Positions 35,579 to 42,111 of a DNA stretch of 64,000 nt are shown piece by piece. The notes under the pieces are model-generated. The model was not told where the DNA came from. It worked only from the letters and a program-made list of their open reading frames with translations, and searched no databases. Positions within the stretch are counted from its first letter, which is position 1, and the number at the start of each line of letters is the position of its first letter. This DNA comes from Pseudomonas palleroniana. Lineage in GTDB: Bacteria > Pseudomonadota > Gammaproteobacteria > Pseudomonadales > Pseudomonadaceae. Location of the stretch: NCBI RefSeq assembly GCF_003031675.1, contig NZ_PYWX01000019.1, forward strand, positions 55,652 through 119,651, in the 5' to 3' direction. A program made the translations under genes and the position numbers.

Positions 35579-36340
35579 CTAGACAAATACGATCTCATAA
35601 GGCTCGCGCATCCGTTCGAGCAGCACCTGGGCCATCATCGGGGCGAGGCCAATTTGCGGGTCGCCGGCCAACTGGCTGGCGTAGGCGTGCGCGGCGTGCA
35701 GCTTGCGCGCCACGCTCCAGCTGTCCAGCCGTACCTTGCGCGCGCGCTGCCAGGGAATCACCACGCCTTCCCGTGCCGGCCAATGCCAGGCCCAGATGGG
35801 TAGTTCATACAACTGCGCACCTACCAGGCTGCACGCCTTGGCGCTGGCCCGGCCGACGGCATCGTGGTCTGCATTGCCGTCGCGGCGCCAGGTGGTGAAG
35901 ACCACGTCGCCGGGTTGCAGGTAGCGGGCGATGAATTGGCTCATCGGCTGTTCGCGTGCAGGCAGCGCATTGTCGAGGAAGCCACCGCGAATCCATTTCA
36001 GGCTGTGCAACGGCATGCCCAGGCGGCGCAGGGCTTCGACGCTTTCCTGTGGCCGCACCACGCTCAGGCGCCTGGCCGGCCATACGTTCGAGCCAGGATG
36101 GCTGGCACTGCCATCGGTGATGGAGATCAACTTCAGCGGATGCTCGCGGGTGCTGAGCAGTTGCAGCAAACCGCCACAGGCCAGGACTTCATCGCCAGGG
36201 TGGGGCGCGATCACCACCACGCGGGCGCCGGGCGGCACCAGTGAGGTCAAAGAAATGATGGGTATTTGCGCCAGTTGCGGCGCGCTGTTCCAGATTTGCG
36301 CGGGGCCGCGACGGCCTTCGCTTAACGAGGCAGGCTTCAT
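35579..36340 (-). CDS. PIG-L family deacetylase paralogue with altered HPGDE motif
   Basis: A 253-residue protein of the PIG-L/LmbE family. The N-terminal motif reads APHPGDEVLACGG, with His47, Gly49, Asp50 and Glu51. The normal motif is HPDDE, where the first Asp is the general base in MshB-type enzymes. The rest is typical, including the metal-site DH in GNADHDAVGRA. Its closest relative in the window is the gene at 37774, which keeps HPDDE. One A-to-G change (GAC to GGC) accounts for the difference. The protein may be slow, inactive or changed in mechanism. Confidence 0.82.
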   Translation of the reverse strand: MKPASLSEGRRGPAQIWNSAPQLAQIPIISLTSLVPPGARVVVIAPHPGDEVLACGGLLQLLSTREHPLKLISITDGSASHPGSNVWPARRLSVVRPQESVEALRRLGMPLHSLKWIRGGFLDNALPAREQPMSQFIARYLQPGDVVFTTWRRDGNADHDAVGRASAKACSLVGAQLYELPIWAWHWPAREGVVIPWQRARKVRLDSWSVARKLHAAHAYASQLAGDPQIGLAPMMAQVLLERMREPYEIVFV

Positions 36341-36438
36341 GGGGGGTCACATCCTTGTCGGTTGATGCGGGGTCGTGCCCGGTTGACGGGACGACTCCTT
36401 TTTATTCACCTCAGGCTCCTGCCTGTAGTGAGTGCGCG

Positions 36439-36458
36439 GCGTTCCAACCTTGGAACGC
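36439..36458. promoter_or_regulatory. 20-base palindrome GCGTTCCAACCTTGGAACGC
   Basis: 9-bp arms GCGTTCCAA/TTGGAACGC around a CC centre. It lies in the 181-base gap between the end of the glycosyltransferase gene and the start of the PIG-L paralogue, about 100 bases before its ATG. It may be an operator or terminator; there is no flanking U-tract. Confidence 0.4.
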
Positions 36459-36521
36459 TGTGCAAGGCGTTATGAGCATAGACAAGGATCTAGCGCTTTT
36501 ACATGTCGGCCAGGCGTTTTT

Positions 36522-37181
36522 TTACGCAAGCTGCACCAGGCTTTTCAGGTAGTCACCGAACCCGCCTTGGGCGCGACAATCCAGGCGTGCGCTGGTGATC
36601 ACCTGCGGCGAATGGCTCCAGGCGATGGAGGCGCCGCAGCGTTCCAGGTTGCGCACCAACTGCACATCCTCATGGCACGCCAGCGGCTCGAAACCACCGG
36701 CCTGTACGTAGGCACCGGCACTCACGCCCAGGTTGGCGCCGTGGATATGCCGATGGCCGTCACGGGCCTCATACGCCTGGTGATAGCGAATTTGCGCCGC
36801 CGGGTCGAAACCTTCGCTCCAGGCATCCACCGTGACCGTGCCGCACACCGCATCCACGCCCAGCGCCAGTTGTGCCACCAACCAATCGGGGGCGACGCGG
36901 CTGTCGGCGTCCGTGCAGGCGATCCATCGCGCGCCCTGGTTGAGCAAATGTCGCGCACCCACACCGCGCGCCTGCCCCACATTGCGCGCCTGCACCTGCA
37001 GGCTGTGTACCTGGTACGCCTGGGCAATCGACGCGCTGGCGTCGCTGCAACTGTCGAGCACCACGAGGATGTGTACCGCCTCGCCGAGCAAGCCTGGGTG
37101 ACTGGCCGCGATCATCGCCGCCTTCAAGCACTCGCCCAACAACTTTTCTTCGTTATGGACCGGGATCAAAATGCCGATCAT
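36522..37181 (-). CDS. Family 2 glycosyltransferase
   Basis: A 219-residue GT-A enzyme. The N-terminus IGILIPVHNEEKLLGECL, the acceptor-site TDADSRVAPDWL (with the DxD-like metal motif) and HGANLGVSAGAY are GT2 hallmarks. There is no membrane segment, so it is cytoplasmic. It is the last gene of a tight cluster: its start overlaps the methyltransferase stop by four bases. The sugar donor and acceptor are unknown. Confidence 0.82.
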   Translation of the reverse strand: MIGILIPVHNEEKLLGECLKAAMIAASHPGLLGEAVHILVVLDSCSDASASIAQAYQVHSLQVQARNVGQARGVGARHLLNQGARWIACTDADSRVAPDWLVAQLALGVDAVCGTVTVDAWSEGFDPAAQIRYHQAYEARDGHRHIHGANLGVSAGAYVQAGGFEPLACHEDVQLVRNLERCGASIAWSHSPQVITSARLDCRAQGGFGDYLKSLVQLA

Positions 37182-37777
37182 CGCAGGCCCTCATGGCTTG
37201 CGACCGAGGTGCCATCGCGGCTCCACAGGTCGAGTAGAAAATCCTCTTCGTGATGCTGCACCACCGGGTGCATGCCCAGTCGCTGCTGGAGCAGGGCGTG
37301 CACCTGTTCAGCGGTCTGCGGGCAACCCTCGATAAGCGGCCGCCAGTGGCAGGCCAGCAGTTGGCCGTTGGGGGCCAGTGAGGCAAGGGCGCAGTCAATC
37401 AGGCGGCGCAGATCAGCGGCGTCCAGGTAGTAGCCCAACTCGCTGAGCACGATCAATTCGAACTGGCCGGTAGGCCATTGTTCGGGCAGGCGGCGTTGCT
37501 GCACCTGGGCATGGGGAAATGCCGATAGACGCGTCCTGGCCAGTCCCACAGCCGTCGCCGCGGTGTCGCAACACACCAGTTGATCGCAGCGCGTGGCCAG
37601 TTCGGCGCTCAGTTCGCCGTTGGCACAGCCGGGTTCGAAGATCGATGTGTAGTGCGCCCGTGTGAGCACGGCCAGGGTCAGGGCCCGCTTGCGCTGTTCA
37701 TACCAGCGTTGACGAAAGGCCCAGGGGTCGTCGTTGCCGGCAAACAGTTGGTCGAAATACGGGGTGGCCACGCTCAT
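37178..37777 (-). CDS. NodS-like SAM-dependent methyltransferase
   Basis: A 199-residue enzyme. The N-terminus MSVATPYFDQLFAGNDDPWA, then FRQRWYEQRKRALTLAVL, follows the NodS pattern YFDxLYA..DPW..WYE.RK. The SAM motif is FEPGCANGEL. NodS N-methylates deacetylated chitooligosaccharides in rhizobia. Here it is next to a PIG-L deacetylase, matching the order of chemistry in that pathway. This is suggestive only: no NodC or NodB homologue is present, and overlaps with the neighbouring genes indicate one transcript. Confidence 0.8.
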   Translation of the reverse strand: MSVATPYFDQLFAGNDDPWAFRQRWYEQRKRALTLAVLTRAHYTSIFEPGCANGELSAELATRCDQLVCCDTAATAVGLARTRLSAFPHAQVQQRRLPEQWPTGQFELIVLSELGYYLDAADLRRLIDCALASLAPNGQLLACHWRPLIEGCPQTAEQVHALLQQRLGMHPVVQHHEEDFLLDLWSRDGTSVASHEGLR

Positions 37778-38532
37778 ACAAACACCACTTCAAAAGGTTG
37801 CAGCAAGCGTTCCACCACATAAGGCGCCAGCACCGGGGCCAAGCCCGCCTGCGGGTCGCCCTCCAGTTGGCTGGCAAAGGCGTGGATGGCGTGACGCTTG
37901 CGGGCGACCGCCTGGGGCGTCATCGGGATCTTGCGGGCTCGGTGCCAGGGCACCTGACTGTCTTCGGGGGTGGCCCAGTGCCAAGTCCACACCGGCAATT
38001 CGTACAAGGTCGCGCCCACGGCCTGGGCCGCTTGGGCGCTGGCACGACCGACCGCTTCATGATCGCAATGACCGTCCTCACGCCAGGTGGTAAACACCAC
38101 GTCGGTGGCCTTGAGGTAGCGCTGGATGAACGCGGCCAACTGCGCTTCCCGCGCCGCGACCTGGCTGTCGGCAAAACCTGCCCGCAGCCATTTCAGGCTG
38201 TGCAACGGCAGACCAAGGCGGTGCAGGGCCTGGGCCGACTCCTGTGGGCGCACCACGCTCAGGCGTTCCACCGGCCAGCGGCGCGAGCCCGGATGACTGG
38301 CGCTGCCGTCAGTCACGGAAATCAACTGAATGGGCCGCTCCAACGTCGCGAGGACCTGCATCAGGCCGCCACACCCGAGCACTTCATCGTCCGGGTGAGG
38401 TGCGATGATCACGGCGCGATGGCCTTCGGGCACCAACTGTTCGACGCTGACCACCGGCAACTCGGCCAGGCGCGTCGATGCCTGCCATTGATGCAACGGC
38501 GTGCCTTGGCCGACGATCGGATTGGGTCTCAT
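37774..38532 (-). CDS. PIG-L family (LmbE-like) deacetylase
   Basis: A 252-residue member with the intact HPDDE motif (His46, Asp48, Asp49 and Glu50 in APHPDDEVLGCGG) and a second metal site in DGHCDHEAVGRA. The family removes N-acetyl groups from GlcNAc-containing compounds, such as GlcNAc-PI, GlcNAc-Ins and bacillithiol precursors. It overlaps the upstream acyl-CoA dehydrogenase-like and downstream methyltransferase genes by four bases each. It is clearly paralogous to the gene at 35579. Confidence 0.85.
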   Translation of the reverse strand: MRPNPIVGQGTPLHQWQASTRLAELPVVSVEQLVPEGHRAVIIAPHPDDEVLGCGGLMQVLATLERPIQLISVTDGSASHPGSRRWPVERLSVVRPQESAQALHRLGLPLHSLKWLRAGFADSQVAAREAQLAAFIQRYLKATDVVFTTWREDGHCDHEAVGRASAQAAQAVGATLYELPVWTWHWATPEDSQVPWHRARKIPMTPQAVARKRHAIHAFASQLEGDPQAGLAPVLAPYVVERLLQPFEVVFV

Positions 38533-39527
38533 AACTGCCACCTTCCTGTGGGTTCGCCTGCGACCTGTTCACCCAGGGCGGCCAGGTCGCGTTCGGCGTG
38601 ACTTTGACGCACATACACCGGCAGATCCGCGATCAACTGGGCGAAGTGCGGGTCCTTGCAATAAGGCCCCGCGCCCACGGCCCGGCCGACGTGGTGGATC
38701 ACCTGTTCAACGGTGTCCTCAATGCAGGCGCGTGTCTGTTGAGCCAAGAGCCGCGCATCGGCGCTCGGCTGCCGGTCGATCTGTTCGGCACTGGCACGCA
38801 GTACACACGCGGCGCTGTTCAAGGCGCTGTCGACTGCGCCGAGATGGGCGAGGGCGTGAGGTTCGGGGCGTTTTGCACACTGCTCACGCAGTACCTCAGC
38901 CAGGCGTTGGGCGGCGCCATACCAACAGGCGGCGATCCCGATCCCGCCTTGCCAGAAACCCGGGCGTGACAGGTAATCGCCCGGGCCACCGACCGCGAGG
39001 CCGCGGGCCTCGTTGAAGACGATTTCGACACTGCCGGTAGCCGCCATGCCGACGGCATCCCAGCCTTCGTCGGTCACGGTGATGCCGGGTTGATCCATGG
39101 CCACCGCGACCAATTGCTGGCGATCTTGCTCATCCCAGGCCGTCAGCAACCCGTGGCTGACCACCGCCGCCCCGGAGCACCAAGCCTTGCGCCCGTCGAT
39201 CAGCAACCGGTGCCCGTCACGCCGCACCCGCACCTTCGCGGTGGGCGGCTCGGCGGCCCACATGCCCCAGGTGCTGCCCAAGGGCGGCGCGGGGCTGTGC
39301 AGCTCGGCGATGATCGCCAAGGCATCGGTATGCCCTTCGAACAACTTGCACAGGCGCAAATCATGCCCAGCCACTTGGGCCAGGCGGCTGAAGCGCGCCA
39401 ATGTCGCGCCGCTGCCGGGCAACGGCAGCTGGTCCAGGCCTTCCTCCTGCAGCGCCCTCAGCGCCCGGCCGAGGGCCTGCGTATCCGCATAGCCCTGATA
39501 GCCTTGAAGGAAATGATGCAACGCCAT
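38529..39527 (-). CDS. Acyl-CoA dehydrogenase-like flavoprotein
   Basis: A 332-residue protein, shorter than most acyl-CoA dehydrogenases (about 380-400). The middle has WGMWAAEPPTAKVRVRRDGHRL-like and WCSGAAVVSHGLLT segments, which form the flavin-binding beta domain. The C-terminal helices carry AACWYGAAQRLAEVL and HHVGRAVGAGPYCKDP. The catalytic Glu is not obvious from sequence. It may oxidise a non-CoA substrate. The start has GAGGTG upstream and lies one base after the glgX stop. Confidence 0.72.
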   Translation of the reverse strand: MALHHFLQGYQGYADTQALGRALRALQEEGLDQLPLPGSGATLARFSRLAQVAGHDLRLCKLFEGHTDALAIIAELHSPAPPLGSTWGMWAAEPPTAKVRVRRDGHRLLIDGRKAWCSGAAVVSHGLLTAWDEQDRQQLVAVAMDQPGITVTDEGWDAVGMAATGSVEIVFNEARGLAVGGPGDYLSRPGFWQGGIGIAACWYGAAQRLAEVLREQCAKRPEPHALAHLGAVDSALNSAACVLRASAEQIDRQPSADARLLAQQTRACIEDTVEQVIHHVGRAVGAGPYCKDPHFAQLIADLPVYVRQSHAERDLAALGEQVAGEPTGRWQL

Positions 39528-39528
39528 G

Positions 39529-41688
39529 TCACACCTCGTCGTCGCGCTGCAGTTCGAACAACAGCAGTGAACGCCCCGTCACCGCGTACTCGTGGTCGAA
39601 ATCAAAGCGCTCCTGGCCACGTACCGCGGGTTGATTGGTGTCGAGCAGGCAGGTCCAGCATTCACCTTCAGGCACCGGCGGCAGACGGAAATTGACCATG
39701 TCGTGGTGCGCGTTGACCACCAGCAGCAAGGTGGCGTCGGCCCCGGCGCGGCGAATCCCGGTTTCCTGGGCGCGGCCATCCATCAGCATACCCAGGCAAC
39801 GGCCGTGGCTTTCCTGCCATTGTTCGGTGCTCATCTCATTGCCGTCCGGCGCCAGCCATGTGACGTCTTTCACACCGATATCTTCGTTGTAGTCGCCCAC
39901 CAGGAAGCGGCCCCGACGCAGGATAGGGTAGGCCAGACGCAACTTGATCAGGCGTTTGACGAATTTGAGCAGCGCCTTGCCGTCATCGTCCAGGTCCCAG
40001 TTGACCCAGCCGATCTCACTGTCCTGGCAATACGCGTTGTTGTTGCCGTGTTGGGTGCGCGCAAACTCGTCGCCGGCCACAATCATGGGCGTGCCCTGGG
40101 CCAGCAGCAGGGTGGCGAAGAAGTTACGCATCTGGCGCAGGCGCAGCGCGTTGATTTCCGGATCATCGGTGGGGCCTTCGACGCCATGGTTCCATGACAG
40201 GTTGTTGTTGCTGCCGTCCTGGTTGTTTTCGTCGTTGGCTTCGTTGTGCTTGTCGTTGTAGGAGACCAGATCGTGTAGGGTGAAACCGTCGTGGGCGGTG
40301 ATGAAGTTCACCGAGCTGTACGGCCGGCGGCCCCGATGGTTGAACATCTCACCGGAGGCGGTCATGCGCCCGGCGAAATCCGCCAGTTGGCCATCGTCGC
40401 CTTTCCAGAAGGCGCGCACGGTATCGCGGAAGCGGTCGTTCCATTCCACCCAGCCCGGTGGGAAGTTGCCGACTTGATAACCGCCTGGGCCGCAGTCCCA
40501 TGGCTCTGCAATCAGTTTCAGCTGGCGCAGCACCGGATCCTGACGGCAGGCGACCAGGAAGCTGTGGCGCTCGTCGAAGCCGTCACGGTAGCGCCCGAGG
40601 ATCGTCGCCAGATCGAAGCGGAACCCGTCGACGTGCATCTCGTTGGCCCAGTAACGCAAGGAGTCGGTGACCATTTGCAGGACGCACGGATGGCTCAGAT
40701 CCAGGGTGTTGCCGGTGCCGGAGTCGTTGATGTAGAAGCGCTTGTCGTCGGGCATCAGCCGGTAGTAGGAGGCGTTGTCGATACCGCGCATGGACAGGGT
40801 CGGGCCGCGTTCGTTGCCTTCGGCGGTGTGGTTGTAGACCACGTCGAGGATTACTTCCAGCTTCTGCTCGTGCAGGTGCGCGACCATCTCCTTGAATTCT
40901 GCGATCTTGCCGCTGGCCAGGTAACGCGGGTCGGGGGCAAAGAACGCGATGCTGTTGTAGCCCCAATAGTTGGTCATGCCTTTTTGCAGCAGGTGCTGGT
41001 CGTTGACGAACGCATGCACAGGCAGCAACTCGACCGACGATACGCCCAATTGGCGGATGTGCTTGAGCACATCGTCGTTCATCAACCCGGCGCAGGTGCC
41101 GCGTACCGAGTCGCCCACCGAAGGGTGACGCATGCTGATGCCGCGCAGGTGGGTCTCGTAGATGATCGTACGGTCCCATGGCACTCGCACCGGTTGGTCG
41201 TTGCCCCAGGTGTGGGCTGGGTCAATCACTTTGCACTTGGGCACGAAGGGCGCGCTGTCGCGTTCGTCGAAACTGAGGTCGTCGTCCGGATGGCCGATGG
41301 TGTAGCCGAACAGCGCCTCGGACCATTTGAGTTCGCCCACCAGCTGTTTGGCGTAGGGGTCGATCAGCAATTTGTTGTGGTTGAAGCGATGGCCGTTGGC
41401 CGGGTCATAGGGGCCGTACACCCGGTAGCCATAGATCAACCCGGGGTGGGCGTCGGGCAGGTAGCCGTGGAAGATCTCGTCGGTGTATTCGGGCAGTTCG
41501 ATACGCTCAAGCTCGACCTCGCCTGTGTCGTCGAACAGGCATAACTCCACCTTGGTGGCGTTGGCCGAGAACAGCGCGAAGTTGACGCCCAGACCGTCCC
41601 AGGTGGCGCCCAGAGGGAAGGGCAAGCCTTCACGGATTCGCGACGGCTCATTGCCCGACGTCGATGGGGTCTTTTGGGGTTTGCTCAT
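39529..41688 (-). CDS. glgX: Glycogen debranching enzyme GlgX
   Basis: A 719-residue GH13 isoamylase. An N-terminal CBM48-type domain (LGATWDGLGVNFALFSANAT) precedes the catalytic barrel with DVVYNHTAEG, DGFRFDLATILG (nucleophile Asp), IAEPWDCGPGGYQVG (acid/base Glu) and ITAHDGFTLHDLV. It cuts alpha-1,6 branches left after phosphorylase action. It ends the alpha-glucan block. A promoter candidate lies upstream at 41736-41762. The ATG at 41688 has AGGAG in front. Confidence 0.95.
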   Translation of the reverse strand: MSKPQKTPSTSGNEPSRIREGLPFPLGATWDGLGVNFALFSANATKVELCLFDDTGEVELERIELPEYTDEIFHGYLPDAHPGLIYGYRVYGPYDPANGHRFNHNKLLIDPYAKQLVGELKWSEALFGYTIGHPDDDLSFDERDSAPFVPKCKVIDPAHTWGNDQPVRVPWDRTIIYETHLRGISMRHPSVGDSVRGTCAGLMNDDVLKHIRQLGVSSVELLPVHAFVNDQHLLQKGMTNYWGYNSIAFFAPDPRYLASGKIAEFKEMVAHLHEQKLEVILDVVYNHTAEGNERGPTLSMRGIDNASYYRLMPDDKRFYINDSGTGNTLDLSHPCVLQMVTDSLRYWANEMHVDGFRFDLATILGRYRDGFDERHSFLVACRQDPVLRQLKLIAEPWDCGPGGYQVGNFPPGWVEWNDRFRDTVRAFWKGDDGQLADFAGRMTASGEMFNHRGRRPYSSVNFITAHDGFTLHDLVSYNDKHNEANDENNQDGSNNNLSWNHGVEGPTDDPEINALRLRQMRNFFATLLLAQGTPMIVAGDEFARTQHGNNNAYCQDSEIGWVNWDLDDDGKALLKFVKRLIKLRLAYPILRRGRFLVGDYNEDIGVKDVTWLAPDGNEMSTEQWQESHGRCLGMLMDGRAQETGIRRAGADATLLLVVNAHHDMVNFRLPPVPEGECWTCLLDTNQPAVRGQERFDFDHEYAVTGRSLLLFELQRDDEV

Positions 41689-41735
41689 TCGATGTTGCTC
41701 CTGCAAGGGTCTTTTTCCGGGCCGAACGAAACCGC

Positions 41736-41762
41736 GCTGACGAGGGTTCAGCTGAGAAGTTT
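41736..41762 (-). promoter_or_regulatory. Candidate AlgU-type promoter before glgX
   Basis: On the minus strand AAACTT (41762-41757) and GTCAGC (41741-41736) are 15 bases apart. The extracytoplasmic sigma consensus is near GAACTT-N15/16-GTCTGA. It lies about 50 bases before the glgX ATG. The glgA region has a similar pair. Confidence 0.35.
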
Positions 41763-41780
41763 GAAAAGTGAGTGCACCTC

Positions 41781-41799
41781 CTGCCGGCGAGACCGGCAG
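41781..41799 (-). terminator. Short hairpin between DUF2934 gene and glgX
   Basis: CTGCCGG (41781-41787), loop CGAGA, CCGGCAG (41793-41799). It lies 22 bases past the stop of the DUF2934 gene on the minus strand. It lacks a U-tract and may only weaken readthrough or stabilise the mRNA end. Confidence 0.4.
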
Positions 41800-41820
41800 A
41801 AGGCTTATGGCGTCACGGGG

Positions 41821-42087
41821 TTACGGCTTGGGCTTTTTCGGCGCCGCCGGTTTCTTGGCCGGCGGCGGTGCCGGTTTGCTTACCGCTGCCGGTTTGGCTT
41901 TTGTCGCAGGCGGCTTGGCAGCGGCCTTCGGTTTGGCGGCGGGCTTAGGTTTGCTTGGCGTCAGTGCTTCGGCTTCCGCCAACTTGCGTGCCATCTCCCA
42001 GTGGCGTGCATCTTCGCCGTGAGGCTTGCCTTCAGACTCCCAGATCTGATGCGCCAGTTCGCGTATTCGTTTGTCGTCAGTACTCAT
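41821..42087 (-). CDS. DUF2934 protein with Lys/Pro/Ala-rich tail
   Basis: An 88-residue protein. The N-terminal part RIRELAHQIWESEGKPHGED is the DUF2934 motif, which occurs in proteins linked to trehalose/glycogen genes. From residue 46 the sequence is nearly all Lys, Pro and Ala, like a histone-H1-type disordered tail. It may bind nucleic acids or act as a linker. No function is known. Its position between treY and glgX matches other pseudomonads. Confidence 0.75.
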   Translation of the reverse strand: MSTDDKRIRELAHQIWESEGKPHGEDARHWEMARKLAEAEALTPSKPKPAAKPKAAAKPPATKAKPAAVSKPAPPPAKKPAAPKKPKP

Positions 42088-42111
42088 CACAATGCTCCTC
42101 GCAGAAAATTT

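Noticed and set aside
36481..36521. Rho-independent terminator after the glycosyltransferase gene (GCGT-A7-ACGC on the minus strand)
   Set aside because: The stem has only four base pairs and the A-run lies in the loop, so it is unlikely to act as a terminator.
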